NCBI GenBank assembly: GCA_039105265.1 | Contig: JAPFFF010000012.1 | Location: 4,588,001-4,652,000 of the forward strand | Direction of reading: 5' to 3' | Length of the DNA: 64,000 nt | From: Tritrichomonas musculus | Taxonomy: Eukaryota > Parabasalia > Tritrichomonadida > Tritrichomonadidae | Shown here: positions 39,879 through 51,113 of the stretch, piece after piece | How positions within the stretch are numbered: position 1 is the stretch's first letter | How the letters are laid out: every line of letters starts with the position of its first letter | Made by a program: the position numbers and the translations under genes | The notes under the pieces: model-generated | The model's database searches: none | Told to the model about the DNA's origin: nothing | Seen by the model: only the letters and a program-made list of their open reading frames with translations

Positions 39879-40732
39879 TCCATATGTACTAAAGATATTG
39901 AAATATAAATGATTTTAGTTTGACTCAAAGAAGGTAATTGTAATCCTGTTTTATTTATCAATCAATCGAATACTTTTAAAAAGAATTGAAGAGCGGATTA
40001 ACCAAAATTAATTAGATTTCTCAATTGAAATGAAATAAAAATGTTATTTACTATTGAAAACAAGATCAGTATGTGAAGTCTTATTTGGAGTAGGAACGAT
40101 TTACTACTCATTAACTCTTATGGGATAATTACAGATGATCTTAAATTTCATGTGTATATTTTTTATTGAATATTCTTTATCATGCAATTCTGACTACAGT
40201 TGCATGCGTATTTTCTTGAAAGGATAAACATCAAATTATTCCAATTAATAAACATATGCCATAGTTCGAAATGGGCTTTGTAGCAAAATTATTAAAAAAG
40301 ATTGAGAGACGATAAACTTTTTCCCCAATTTGCTAATCTTTACAAAGTCTGAATATAGAAATGCAACATGTTGAATACATTATACATATCCTATGCTGAT
40401 TTAAGGGCATTCAACTCAATCTCATTACAAGTTTTATCTAAATGTTTTGTCTTTATTTCAGATCTTTATATCCTTTTTTAAGTATTTGGTCTTCTTTTTT
40501 TTTAATTTTGATTAGTCTATTCTGAGTTAAGAACAGGGAAAATCCTTGTACAGCTGACTGGAATGAATATCAACTGTGTAATTAGTACTTCTTTCTCTTT
40601 TTAAACATTTAAAGCATAATGTACTTTGAAATTATTTAATATTAGTGCACACTGAGCATTTCTTGCTATATCCTTTGGATTTAATTGAAAATGGAAATCG
40701 CGATATAGCAAGAAAAAAAAAAAAGAATTCAA
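39879..40732. other. Spacer, probably decayed element DNA
   Basis: AT-rich DNA between two transposase fossils. A hairpin with 14-base arms TTTCTTGCTATATC (40,659-40,672) and GATATAGCAAGAAA (40,702-40,715) lies just upstream of the MULE fossil. No gene is visible. Confidence 0.4.
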
Positions 40733-41894
40733 ATGATTCCTTTCGATCGTCCAAATTTTGAATTTATATCATTTGTTGATTTTGCAAAGTATACTGTAAA
40801 TGATTATTTCGTAAGCAAATTTATCCAATTCCCAAATAATTCATTACGCATTGATTTATTTAAAAGGAAATTGAACCCAATTTCAGCTCAATAAAAGTTT
40901 TTATCAAATATAATATGTCATTATTTCTCTTTTCTGACATAGATACTATACCTTGTTTAATATTCAATTCAAAAATTTCTCAAAAAATTTTTGATTTCCA
41001 AAGCTTAAATAGTAAACTAAGTGAAGATTCTTTACTTTATCAAGTGGCGAATTTTTACCTCAAGATTTCTGACAAAAACTGTCCACGATGTATATTATGC
41101 TATTTTCAACGGTTGATGAATCCAAGCAAAATACAAAATATAGATATACTATTTAAATGCTCACCAAAGAATATTTATGAAGTACATATCAGAATTACAT
41201 ATCTGCAAAGAAGCCAAAATGGCAATAAAGAAATACAGGTTATATCAATTATCTTTCCTTGGGCGGTTAAAACACTGAAAAGCATTCACTATTTGGAAGT
41301 TGATGGCTCTTTTGACGGCATGAAGCCGTACGTTTATTGTATATTTCAAGGAGTGCTGTTTAATGAATCAGTGCCTATTGCTATCACAATAGCACCTCAA
41401 GAGTGTCTTGAACTTTACAATTTTTTTTTCGATGATATTAATACAATTAATAACAATATAATAGAATGAAATGTTTTTAGTCTCTGATATACCCATTTTC
41501 ATTAAATCTGTATGCAAAATTTTCGGAATAACTCAGTTTTTTTGTCACCGATACATTTCAGAGCATTTCGGCTCATCTTGTGTACTCCGAATACAGGTGA
41601 ATAAATTGCTTAAATGTTATTCTTTTGATCATTATATTCATACTGCTGATGAAGTTTTGAAAAATTTATGTGAATTTGAGAAAGAAAGGTTGAAATTTGG
41701 TATCATCAATGATGAACTCAAACTTAAAATTAAAGAAGTTAGAATTATGGCCAGCTTTGAAGATTGTGATCATCAATCTGATTGTAGTTAATGGTATGCT
41801 TGGCCATATAAAATGCCCCAGCCTACCACTACTCCAAGATAAATTGTTGGAAAGCAGCAGACTCAGTAATGAAAACAAAAAGTTTTTTAAATAA
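40733..41894 (+). pseudogene. MULE-type transposase fossil
   Basis: Pieces of a Mutator-like element transposase run along the plus strand. The first, from an ATG at 40,733, is short (MIPFDRPNFEFISFVDFAK). The second, 40,915-41,469, holds CPRCILCYF and the MULE catalytic core HYLEVDGSFDGMKPYVYCIF with PIAITIAPQECLELYNFFF, containing the first catalytic Asp of the DDE triad. The third, 41,471-41,791, has ITQFFCHRYISEHFGSSCVL, a His/Cys motif seen in trichomonad MULE-like proteins, and further remnants (LWPALKIVIINLIVVNGML in another frame) run to 41,894. At least three frame breaks. The N-terminal zinc-binding part and C-terminal third are lost or decayed. Confidence 0.6.
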
Positions 41895-42538
41895 ATAAAA
41901 AGATTTGATTCATGCCTTATTATTGTTTTAAATCGAATGCGTTGTAATGTTTAAAAATCCATTTTATGATTGTTTTTCTTTTTATTAATTGTTGAAACTA
42001 AGTAATCTATAATTAAATATTAAAGTAAAAAATTAATCCATTTGCTGATTCTGCGGTGAATGGGTCGGAAAACATCAGTTGAGCTCTCGCTGTGTGATTC
42101 AAGAGCTGGAATAGTTAGCACATGAATCTTGAATTATAGGATTAAGGTGTGAGTAAGATCCAGCTCCTGCTTCATTGAATTATTTACCTCAACCTGCATC
42201 ATGGCAGAATGCTGGTTCGAATCAGCAAATACTCCAAGATCACTCAAGGAAAATAGGTAAATAAATCAATGAAAATGAGCGTTTTTTTTTTTTTTTACTT
42301 AACATTAAAAATTGTCTTGAATTTAATGTGAAAATTTATTTATCGTTTCAAATTCAATTTTTTTCTGAACTTATTCGTTTCAATTCTCTCAAAAAGTGGA
42401 ATCACAAGGTCAATTTGTAGTCAACCGAGATTAAGAATTAGCAAAAGTTTTTTTTTTCTATGAGTATTTTGAAAAAATTCTATCTCTTTTGAAAAATTGA
42501 AGATTTTAACGCATTATTATTTAGTAGAATCATTTTAA
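41895..42538. other. Spacer with candidate Pol III-type repeat
   Basis: AT-rich at both ends. The centre, about 42,040-42,300, is GC-richer and structured and is listed separately. The TTTTAA box (42,533-42,538) abuts the ATG of the ankyrin/BspA gene. Confidence 0.5.
42040..42300 (+). other. Candidate Pol III-transcribed RNA or SINE
   Basis: A patch richer in GC than its surroundings contains TGGTTCGAATC (near 42,211), close to the Pol III B-box GGTTCGANNCC, and ends in a run of about 15 T at 42,282-42,297, which would terminate Pol III. A weak A-box-like TGGAATAGTTAGC lies at 42,109. No cloverleaf forms. It could be a tRNA-derived SINE or a structured ncRNA. No target duplication is seen. 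Confidence 0.3.
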
Positions 42539-44430
42539 ATGGAAACCCGCAAATTTATAAATCAAAAAAAGAGATTTTACAATCTTCTTATTAAATTTCT
42601 TGAAAGTGTAAGTCTTGATGACAAGGATTATCAAAAAATAATCAATTTTATCGATAATCAAAAAATTGTAAAGAACCGGACAAATTTACAAGAATTACTT
42701 CGTTTAATAGCAAAAATATCAGAAAATCATCATAGACATATTATTTTTTTCAATAAAATAGAACATATTCTACTATATATCAAATTTGATATTAAACAAT
42801 CTTTTATAAATTCAGAGATTTTTCATATTTTTAAGAACGACAAACGAATTCTATGTTTTCTTTTCGAAAATAAAATACTTAAATGCGATTTTGCTTTAGC
42901 TAATTTAATTCTTAAAAGGAGTAATAAAATTGGTCAACATTATTGTCTTTATTTTTTTCAAGAAATTCATCCATTTATTGATGAAGAAGATAAAGCACGA
43001 ATTGAATCAAGTATTGATTCAAGGATTGTTCTTAATTATGATAAAAAACGCTTAATTGGCGAGAATGACTTTCAAATAGCTCAACAAATTCGAAACGACT
43101 TACTCAAAGACTTTACTAACAATATTTCAAAATCAAATTTGTCACTAAAATCCAAAATCGTATCATCAATTTTCGAAACGAATTCATTTTTACTTAAGAG
43201 AGAAGAGACAACTTTTATAGAGTATGCAGCTTTCTTCGGATCGATGCAAATTTTCAATTATTTACGGTCAAATGGCGTTGAATTAACACCATCATTGTGG
43301 CTTTATGCAATTCATAGTAATAATATTGATCTGATAAATCTTCTTGAAGAGAATAAAGTTGAGCCGGAGGGTAAATCATACGAAAAATGTCTCGAAGAAG
43401 CGATAAAATGCCATCATAATGAGATGGCTAAAATAATTCAAAGCTTTTTGTTGAGCAAAAAAACTGATATTTTAGATGAGAAAGATTATTTGTTTAAAAC
43501 AGCATCCAAATTTGGTTTTCATTATAATAACTGGGCGAATATGTCATTTGATTTTGATAATAAGCTTTTAGGTTATTATTTAATCAAGTATGATTATTTA
43601 TCACATTTAAAATTTTTTATGAAAAAGTTGAATTTGAATGTAAATGAAAAAATAATTCAAAAATCAATTTTAATCAAATCTCAAAAAAAATTTAGCGTTT
43701 TTATATAGTTTTTACATTTTTAATATTTAAATGAAGTTCAAGATAATAATCTTCAATGATGTTTTCATATTGATGTTTGAATGAAATTTCAAATCATATC
43801 TTTATTTTTGAAATTAGAATAGCTATTTTTTATTTGACAGCATTACAGCTAGCTGCAAAAGATAATAATTATGAAATGATTTATTTTTTATTATCTCGTC
43901 CTAAAACTGATATTGAACCAAGCTGCTTCAAAGAATGCCTCAAACTCATCAACGTCATTATACCTTCGACAGTTACATTTATTGGTGATGGAGCCTTTGA
44001 AAAATGCACTTCGCTGACACAGGTCAGAATTCCTTCTTCTGTAACAAAAATTGGAAATTCTGCTTTTGAAGGATGCACTTCATTGCAACAAATGAGAATC
44101 CCTGGTTCTGTAATTAAAATTGGAAATTCGGCTTTCGTTGATTGCTCATCAATGTCAGAAGTATTAATTCCATCTTCTGTAACAGAAATCGGGGACAGCG
44201 CATTTGCCGGATGCACATCGTTAAAAAAAATTACAATTCCTTCTTCGGTAACTGAAATTGGCGGGGCTCCTTTGGAAGGTTGTACATCATTAGCCCAAAT
44301 TTCAATTCCATCTACTATTGACTTTAATAATCTTGGAGTTAGTAAGAGTGTTAGGGTAGATAAGATAAAAACGTATACACAATCAAAATTGAGTTTCATT
44401 ATATCGAAACTCAGTAAGACAATTGTTTGA
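42539..44430 (+). CDS. Ankyrin-like/BspA-type LRR fusion gene, interrupted
   Basis: The first part, 42,539-43,708, is a 389-residue frame from an ATG directly after TTTTAA. It resembles the large trichomonad ankyrin family with a helical N-terminus (IEYAAFFGSMQIFNYLRSNG is a clear ankyrin unit). It ends in noncoding sequence at about 43,697. Coding resumes at 43,837 in another frame with TALQLAAKDNNYEMIYFLLS, the rest of an ankyrin repeat, then five BspA-type LRR_5 units (IPSSVTKIGNSAFEGCTSL consensus, 23 residues) to 44,430. The 140-base gap sits at the ankyrin hairpin loop, as in the gene at 29,213-34,160, and shares its left edge (AGCGTTTTTATAT against AGCGTTTTCATAT). No GTATGT donor is seen. 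It is either a broken gene or one with an unusual intron. BspA-like proteins are surface or host-binding proteins in trichomonads; no signal peptide or membrane helix is visible here. Confidence 0.6.
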
Positions 44431-44687
44431 AAAAGACCATATAAAAAATATTTCATTGGACTGCAATTATAAAAAGGCTGTTTCAATGTTTGCAATCATC
44501 TAATTTTTTACTTTTTCAGTTACTGATTTAATGAATGGTACTGCGATCAGATGTAAAGTGCCAAAAAAATCTCAAAACCTGTAAAAATTAAAATAAAACC
44601 AGCATTTAAATAGGATACATCATACATACTAGCATATTAAATATTGTAGTTTGATTTTGAGATATGAATGAAAATCATCTTCTATCA
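44431..44687. other. AT-rich spacer
   Basis: Short spacer after the BspA gene, ending at the target duplication of the MITE. Nothing else seen. Confidence 0.5.
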
Positions 44688-44695
44688 ATTCAAAA

Positions 44696-45215
44696 CTAGG
44701 CTTTTGTATCCAGTGAACTGAGTGTCCATTTTCGACTTTTTGTAAAAAGCTGTCACTTTTTGTGGACATAAAACTGCTTTTTTATTTAGTATTTTATTCA
44801 AAGATTTGTGTTGAAGTATCCAAATAATATTTATTGGATACTTTATTTTTACTTTAATAAACTCATTAATATCAGAAAAAAAGCAATAATAAATGTCTTA
44901 AACACCTACTATTCTTAATTTTTAAAAAACCTCTCAAATATGAATTATAAACTTTTCAAATTCACTAAGAATGATTTTGACCAAGAAGATCAACATTTGA
45001 AATAAAATTCAATGTAAATTTGGAGCGATATAATTGGTCAAACGAAATGTACATTCAAAATAATCAATGAAAATTGAAATGTGTATCCAAGATTGAATTA
45101 AAGTGTCCATTTTGGCGATTTTGGATCCTCAAATTCTCTCAAAAAAAAAAAGAACAAAAATGAGTATCCATTGGATACTTTTTGAATACAAACTCGTTTG
45201 GACACAAAAGCCTAG
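44696..45215. mobile_element. 520-bp MITE with 8-bp target duplication
   Basis: The ends are inverted repeats CTAGGCTTTTGTATCC (44,696-44,711) and the reverse complement of CTAGGCTTTTGTGTCC (45,200-45,215), 15 of 16 bases matching. The flanks are ATTCAAAA on both sides (44,688-44,695 and 45,216-45,223), an 8-base duplication as made by hAT-type transposases. Inside, GTATCC/GGATAC and GTGTCCATTTT words recur near both ends, as subterminal transposase-binding repeats would. There is no coding capacity, so it is non-autonomous. Superfamily is uncertain because the terminus is not the classic hAT CAGNG. Confidence 0.8.
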
Positions 45216-45223
45216 ATTCAAAA

Positions 45224-47485
45224 AAAATTATTTTTTCATATGACATGTCCATAAAAGAAACATTTAACGTATTTCCAGAAATGCGCAAAAAATATACGTT
45301 TTTCCAGAAATGTATAAAAAATAAACGTTCGTTTTTTATAAATGTTTTATTGTTTTTTAATTTTTCAAAATGCCTATTTATTTTCAATTGTTTTAATTAT
45401 GATACTTAATAAATACATGCTCATATGAAATACATTAACCATTTATTTCACTGATTGATGTTCTTTATACGGAAAAACAAGAAATTTTTATTTTTATTTT
45501 TTTTATAATAATTTTGACAAAATTTATTATCGCTCTGACTGATAAGCTTTAAAGTTGTATAATATGATTTTATGAGGTTTAACTATTATTTATTAAAGAG
45601 TTGAGTTAGGGTCTTAAATGACGCATTGAAAAAAAAGAAAAACAAATATTACTGTTTGTTCATGAAGGATTATTAAAGTAAATCGTTTTTAAATCATTCC
45701 AACTTTTTAAACAATGTGTAAACAATTGCTTTGCTAATCAACTAGATTAAATTCTTAGAGGGTCAAGAAAAAATTATGATGTTATTAATTCTTCACGTAT
45801 TTCATCAACCGACAAAAATGACTTTTGTTAATTTTTCACAAAAATTTATAACGTAAATGAACTTTAAATAAATTAATTTTTTCAAAATTTTTAAAATGGG
45901 AAGTGTAAATTTGGCGTCTGGAAAATGTATTCAAAAAGTTCCCCGAACTTTTTGATACGATTTTGATCGTTTATGGGTTTTTCATAGCTTTGAATAATTG
46001 GCCTTTTAGCTTGTTTAAACGGCGCCATTTTTATTCTTGGCATCATGAATCAGGTTGCGAGGTTCTTCTGCAGGGAGCTTCGTTTAATTTGATTCTTGAG
46101 TGCCTGGATTGTGAAACTCTTCTGCAGGGAGCTTCACAACCTAGGCTTCGAGATGATCTTTTAATTTCCAAACATTCTTCGATTTTTATGGCAATTTTGG
46201 ATTCAAGAGCCATAATATGCTTGTTCCAGAACTATTGATCGCCAAACTACAACTTTATAATGCCTCATTTCTGGAATTCTAATTTTTTTATCTCATAATT
46301 TACGGATTTTACAAGTTAAATACCCATGATAACAAACTTCTGAGCTTAAAATGCTTGTTAAACTCAGTGGTTTCTATCATGAATGTTTGACTTTGAAAAT
46401 AAGATTGAGATCAATCTAAATTGAAATAATAAAATACAAATCCCTTATCATATAGCTTTTAAAAATTATTCTTTTTCCCTAGACTTTAAATTGATGGTCG
46501 TCTTAAGTTGAAAATATCCAGTTCTAGCACATTTTCAAGCTTGAAATAACATCATATTTTCTTTCAAAAAGATCAAATGTCAAAAAAATGTCATTAGCAA
46601 TTTAAAGTATATCTTTTCTCAAATAATTGATATATTATATGATATTTTTGTTTAATACTCATTTTTTAAAATTAACTTTTTTTTTTTTTTTCACAAAAAT
46701 TAAATTGTATTCAAATTATTTCTCTTAAATTTTCTATATAAATATAAATGATATTTATGTTTTATTGTTATTTAAAATAAATAAAAATAGTATATATATT
46801 TATTATAATCTTTATAAGATATATATAATAAGTATAAAAATGAAAATATTAATATTTTAAAGGTATATAAATAGTTCATTAATTGTGAACTTTTGGACGT
46901 TAAAGAAAAAATTAAAATAAATATATCTTGTTTAAATTAAATTAGATATATAATTAAAATATAAAATAATAGTATATAGATAACAAATATAAATATTATT
47001 ATATTTAATTTATATCTCAAAACTTTATTTTCTCAATTAATCATTTATTCATTTAATCTATAACTAAAAATCAATTAATCTTCAATTTAACAAACCAATC
47101 AAAAGCGAAAAATAAAATATTTGAAGACCTATTTGAAACCCAAACCTTCCATTGGGAAAAGAATAAAGTACACTATTGTACCAATATAATTCAGACAATT
47201 GTACATATCTTCTGCTACATTTCATAAGAATTAAATGGTTTTGAACTTGACTGGTATTGTTTATAGTATGTGAAATCATTGAGGGATAATAGATATAAGG
47301 AAAAGAGACAGGTGGAATAGCTATATAAGCACCCTGCAGCTATAAATTGATTTTATATCCCAAAATCTCTGTTATATACCTTAGTTTTTAATGGACTCGT
47401 CTCGGTAAACGATGTATTTACTTAGCAAACATCACTTTCCAACTATATCAACTTTAAGATTTTCATGGATTGAATCAATCAAAGT
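45224..47485. other. 2.3-kb AT-rich spacer before the Maverick element
   Basis: No gene I can support. A 17-base direct repeat CTTCTGCAGGGAGCTTC occurs at 46,065-46,081 and 46,119-46,135, 54 bases apart, in a GC-richer patch; read as protein it gives LLQGAS twice within a 91-residue ORF that has no ATG. The stretch 46,580-47,060 is nearly pure A+T. Confidence 0.45.
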
Positions 47486-47490
47486 TATGC

Positions 47491-47916
47491 AGTAGTGAAT
47501 ATCTGACGTGTTGGACCCCCTAATAAAGTTTGCGTCAATGCCTATTCTAAGGTCCCCAGAATCCTAGGCTCAAAATCTAAAACAGTAGTTTGGGGGTGAT
47601 TGTCACGAGAGGCTCAGAAACACGCAAAAATAGCATATCTGGAGGTCGTTGACAGCATTATTCATTACGTGTTTCTCACGTGATATGACGCACATGACAT
47701 GACGTACGCGAGTGCTCTGGAACGTTATAAATATAGTGTTTTCATGGTGAAGATGACGTGAGTGATAATTAATACACGATAAATCAGTTATGGAGATTTG
47801 ATGGTGTTTTAATAGGTATCGAGTGGACCCCCAGATATTGAGAGGTGTTATACAGTATAAGATTCGTGAGTGAATGATGTTGACGAGCATGGTGAATCGA
47901 GGGGTCAGTGGGATAA
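47491..47916 (+). repeat. Left terminal inverted repeat of the Maverick-type element
   Basis: 426 bases, nearly identical in reverse complement to 51,910-52,335; I count about two differences. It contains TATAAATA near its middle and a 26-base motif at its inner end (47,879-47,904) that recurs inside the element. Confidence 0.9.
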
Positions 47917-48033
47917 TCGTTAGCGAATGTGATTATGAGATATCGTTTTTTTATTCAGACTCAAATGACAGAACAAAATTACCCTCAATTGTGATATACT
48001 CCTAAGCAAGTAACTGCTGAGAAGAAACCTGGT

Positions 48034-49170
48034 ATGGATTCATTGATGAATATAATTCTCGATATCAAACGTGATGTTAAACGTGTTAAGAGTGCTATCG
48101 CTCCACAAAACGCTGAAGCTTTGATACAGAAACACAATCAATCATCACCTAACTCACCATGGTACTTGAATAAGCGTGATCCCAACGGTCCTGCAGTATT
48201 AGCGAATCTCACTGATGTTAATGGTGATGATATCCCTGATGTCATCGTTTATGATAAACGTGGTAATCCATTAATCGTTAACGGATGGACTACAAAGAAG
48301 AGTGAATGGGCTGACGATTTAGTATATAACACAGCACTTCCAACAAGGGCTGCACGTGCACAAGTAAGAAATCAGCGAGGTAAATCACATGTTGATGCTC
48401 ACGGAAATGAAGTTAAAGTATATAGTAAGAGAGATTTCCTTCGCGATCAATTCAATCCTCAATACTTCAGTTACGATGATGCTACATCACAAGACTTAGT
48501 TGAGAATGTCGGTAGAGTTCGCCTCGATACTAGTTACTACGATCAGAACTTCCCATTCTATAAAGATGCAGTTAATAGTAAGCGATACACATCGACAGCA
48601 CCTAAGAATTTATCGGCATACGCGATCTTCAAGAAATACCTCTTCCAACCCGCTTTTGATGATGCTGCTGCAATTGTTGAAGGTGGTATCGGACGTGCAT
48701 TGACGGGTCCTGAGAAGTTGAAATTCATCGGTAAACTCTCATCAAAGATATGGAATCAATCACTTAAATCAGCATTAGATCCTCATAACACACTCACTAA
48801 GAAAGAATTCGATAAGTTGAAACGTAGTGAAAACGGTAAATCATCTACTATGAATATGGTACGCTCAATGATATCAGCATTTAAAGATAACACGAATACT
48901 CATACTTATGATGGAGTCGTTAATTTCATCGTTAGCGAAATAAACACAGTCGTAGGTGGAGTAAGAGTTGTTGGGGCTAATCCAGGTGAATATGTCATGG
49001 GCCCATCTGAATTCAATACTTCAGCAGCACCACCACCAGCTCCATTTTCAGATACATATATTGATGCTCAATTAGCTGCTGCCGCTGATGAAGATGCCCC
49101 AATAGATCCCGATACTCCAATGCCTGGATTTACTTATTCAACATCTGGAATTACTTATCCTGAAGAGTAA
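48034..49170 (+). CDS. Maverick-associated protein, possible structural protein
   Basis: A 378-residue product of the element. It has a helical N-terminus, then NLTDVNGDDIPDVIVYDKRG, a stretch I associate with a conserved Maverick protein of trichomonads, and a Pro/Ala-rich C-terminus (APPPAPFSDTY, AAAADEDAPIDPDTP). There is no enzyme motif. By position beside the packaging ATPase and by its soluble, structured look it may be a minor capsid or other virion-type protein. That role is an inference. Confidence 0.55.
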   Translation: MDSLMNIILDIKRDVKRVKSAIAPQNAEALIQKHNQSSPNSPWYLNKRDPNGPAVLANLTDVNGDDIPDVIVYDKRGNPLIVNGWTTKKSEWADDLVYNTALPTRAARAQVRNQRGKSHVDAHGNEVKVYSKRDFLRDQFNPQYFSYDDATSQDLVENVGRVRLDTSYYDQNFPFYKDAVNSKRYTSTAPKNLSAYAIFKKYLFQPAFDDAAAIVEGGIGRALTGPEKLKFIGKLSSKIWNQSLKSALDPHNTLTKKEFDKLKRSENGKSSTMNMVRSMISAFKDNTNTHTYDGVVNFIVSEINTVVGGVRVVGANPGEYVMGPSEFNTSAAPPPAPFSDTYIDAQLAAAADEDAPIDPDTPMPGFTYSTSGITYPEE

Positions 49171-49221
49171 GTGAGTTAATAATTGATGCTGTTTTGACAT
49201 ATATTTTTACATCTCATAAAC

Positions 49222-50094
49222 ATGATACCTGAGAATATATCGTTAAACGATATCGTTAAAAATAAAGTGAATGAGGTACTAACGAGTAAGAAGAAAGATA
49301 TGTGTGGAGCATTTATCGATAAGATACATCCTGAGATTAACGTGAGATATAATTCAGTTAATGTAATCGTTGGTAAACAAGGGCAGGGGAAGACTGTGAT
49401 AGCTCTGGAAGAGGTGATAAAAATATCGTTAATGAATACTCATCATCTACTCGTTTATGTTACTAAAGATGGGAATGAAAGTGATAGATCTTTCTTAGCG
49501 TTGAAATCTTTAATAGAATCACGATTACCGATAATAACCGTGAGTGAATCTGATGCTGAGAAAACTATCGAGAAAATCATTAAATCGAAGAATGAGTATT
49601 ACTCCATTAAGAATTATCATCTCGAAAACATGCTCAACGATCCACAATTAAACATCACGAAGAACGATATTGAGGGGTTATTCAATACATTACACATTGA
49701 TGATTTCGATAAAAAATATCTTCATACACTTGTGTTGTTTGATGATATCAGTAACAGTAAACTCTTCACGAATGAAACATCATATTTCTCGCAATTATTA
49801 CGTCGTTGTAGACATACAAATATGACATTCTTTCTCTTGATTCAGGGATGGAAGGGACTCAAGCCTCATATCAAAAACGAAATCACTACGTTATTCATAT
49901 TCCCATGTTTCAATAAACAACAATTGCGATATATCTATAGTCAATCAGCTTCTAACCTCTGTTTTGATGATTTCTATGAAAAATATGAGAATATCATGTC
50001 GTTAAAGAATGAGTATCCCGACTCTCGTAATTCAAGTGATTGGCGGTGGCGAAACATTCATTCAATTATAACTCACTCAAGGTTTGAGAAGTAG
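49222..50094 (+). CDS. FtsK/HerA-type (A32-like) packaging ATPase of the element
   Basis: A 290-residue P-loop ATPase. Walker A is VGKQGQGKT (about 52-60), followed by VIALEEVIKIS; Walker B is LVLFDDIS (about 173-180), and a later LLRRCRHTNMTFFLLIQGW matches the region carrying the sensor and arginine-finger residues of viral genome-packaging ATPases. It is a hallmark gene of Mavericks, virophages and related dsDNA elements, where it translocates DNA into the capsid. It is 51 bases downstream of the first gene, in the same direction, and its 3' end overlaps the next, convergent gene by 22 bases. Confidence 0.85.
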   Translation: MIPENISLNDIVKNKVNEVLTSKKKDMCGAFIDKIHPEINVRYNSVNVIVGKQGQGKTVIALEEVIKISLMNTHHLLVYVTKDGNESDRSFLALKSLIESRLPIITVSESDAEKTIEKIIKSKNEYYSIKNYHLENMLNDPQLNITKNDIEGLFNTLHIDDFDKKYLHTLVLFDDISNSKLFTNETSYFSQLLRRCRHTNMTFFLLIQGWKGLKPHIKNEITTLFIFPCFNKQQLRYIYSQSASNLCFDDFYEKYENIMSLKNEYPDSRNSSDWRWRNIHSIITHSRFEK

Positions 50095-51068
50095 TTCTCT
50101 ATAGATTTTAAAGCAATCTTAATATTCTTGATATCTTCAGACATATCAGATATCTCATTTTCGATAGCTATGAAACGCTGCTCGTTCTCTGAATTATCAG
50201 TGATGATATCATTCAAGTAATATACAACGATGGGATTCTTCTTCAAAATCTTGTTTTCGATATGAGTTCCATGATATTTCTTATTACGAAACGCAGCAAG
50301 AGCTTTAATTTCATCGTTAGGTTCGTTGATGGTGAGGTATTCATCGCTCTTACTCTTGAAGTCATGCCCGAAAGTCTTGAAATAATCGATTAAATCTTCA
50401 TTATTCTTCTCGAATAGTTGTATCGAATAGGGTTTCAACTCAAGCAATTCACCTGGTGGAAGAGGACGAAGGATAGGTCTCTCAGTAATGAGTTTATCGA
50501 GCATCATTCGATAATTCACTTTCGATGTTTTTATCTGAGAACTCTCTTTATTAATATTATCGGTGAACTTCTTACCGAGCATATTTCTCATTAATTTCAT
50601 TAATGGATCATGTTGAGTTATGGGATGTGAACGTAAATCGTTAAAGAATTCATCATCAACCCTCATCTGATTACGGCGTTTATATTCATCATTATCGATA
50701 TACCTTACTGGGGATCGGAGGAGTTTTGGAGCATGTGGGATACCGATATGTTTGATCTCAGGTTGATATCCCATACTCATCAATCCATCAATGAATTCAT
50801 TAGCATCAGCTTCACGTTCAGCATTAGTTTGAGCACCCTTGAAGAACCAGTAAAGACTGTTATATAGTGGTTCATCATCATCGAATCCGTTTTCGCGGGC
50901 TGTATCAACGATGTAACTTACAAGCTCAGCTCGATAACCTTTCTCGTTATCAGCATATTCATCACGCAATGTACTCAACGATTCTCTATCGATTCCAGTC
51001 ATTAACATTAACTCATTGAGATCTTCGATTGATACTTCATCAATAGTTGTGTTGTAATCGTATTTCAT
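50073..51068 (-). CDS. Maverick-type element protein of unknown function (331 aa)
   Basis: A 331-residue product read toward the ATPase. It is acidic and mainly helical at the N-terminus (VSIEDLNELMLMTGIDRES), with a central Pro/Arg-rich part (GIPHAPKLLRSPVRYID) and a C-terminal coiled coil (ENEISDMSEDIKNIKIALKS). No known domain. The start lies 46 bases after a copy of a 26-base motif also found in the terminal repeats. A structural or regulatory role for the element is possible. Confidence 0.6.
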   Translation of the reverse strand: MKYDYNTTIDEVSIEDLNELMLMTGIDRESLSTLRDEYADNEKGYRAELVSYIVDTARENGFDDDEPLYNSLYWFFKGAQTNAEREADANEFIDGLMSMGYQPEIKHIGIPHAPKLLRSPVRYIDNDEYKRRNQMRVDDEFFNDLRSHPITQHDPLMKLMRNMLGKKFTDNINKESSQIKTSKVNYRMMLDKLITERPILRPLPPGELLELKPYSIQLFEKNNEDLIDYFKTFGHDFKSKSDEYLTINEPNDEIKALAAFRNKKYHGTHIENKILKKNPIVVYYLNDIITDNSENEQRFIAIENEISDMSEDIKNIKIALKSIENYFSNLE

Positions 51069-51113
51069 TTATTTCATACTCGTTAAAAATTTATCACTCA
51101 TAAAAAAATATCT

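Noticed and set aside
40659-40715. Hairpin TTTCTTGCTATATC/GATATAGCAAGAAA as a MULE terminal repeat
   Set aside because: Both arms lie within 57 bases on the same side of the fossil, so they cannot be the two element ends.
45963-46238. 91-residue frame with LLQGAS repeat
   Set aside because: It starts from TTG, lacks an upstream box and domain, and its repeat is explained by a 54-base DNA duplication.
47603-47890. 95-residue frame in the left inverted repeat, also present in the right one
   Set aside because: It is duplicated only because the repeats are identical, has no family signal, and lies in what is probably regulatory terminal DNA.
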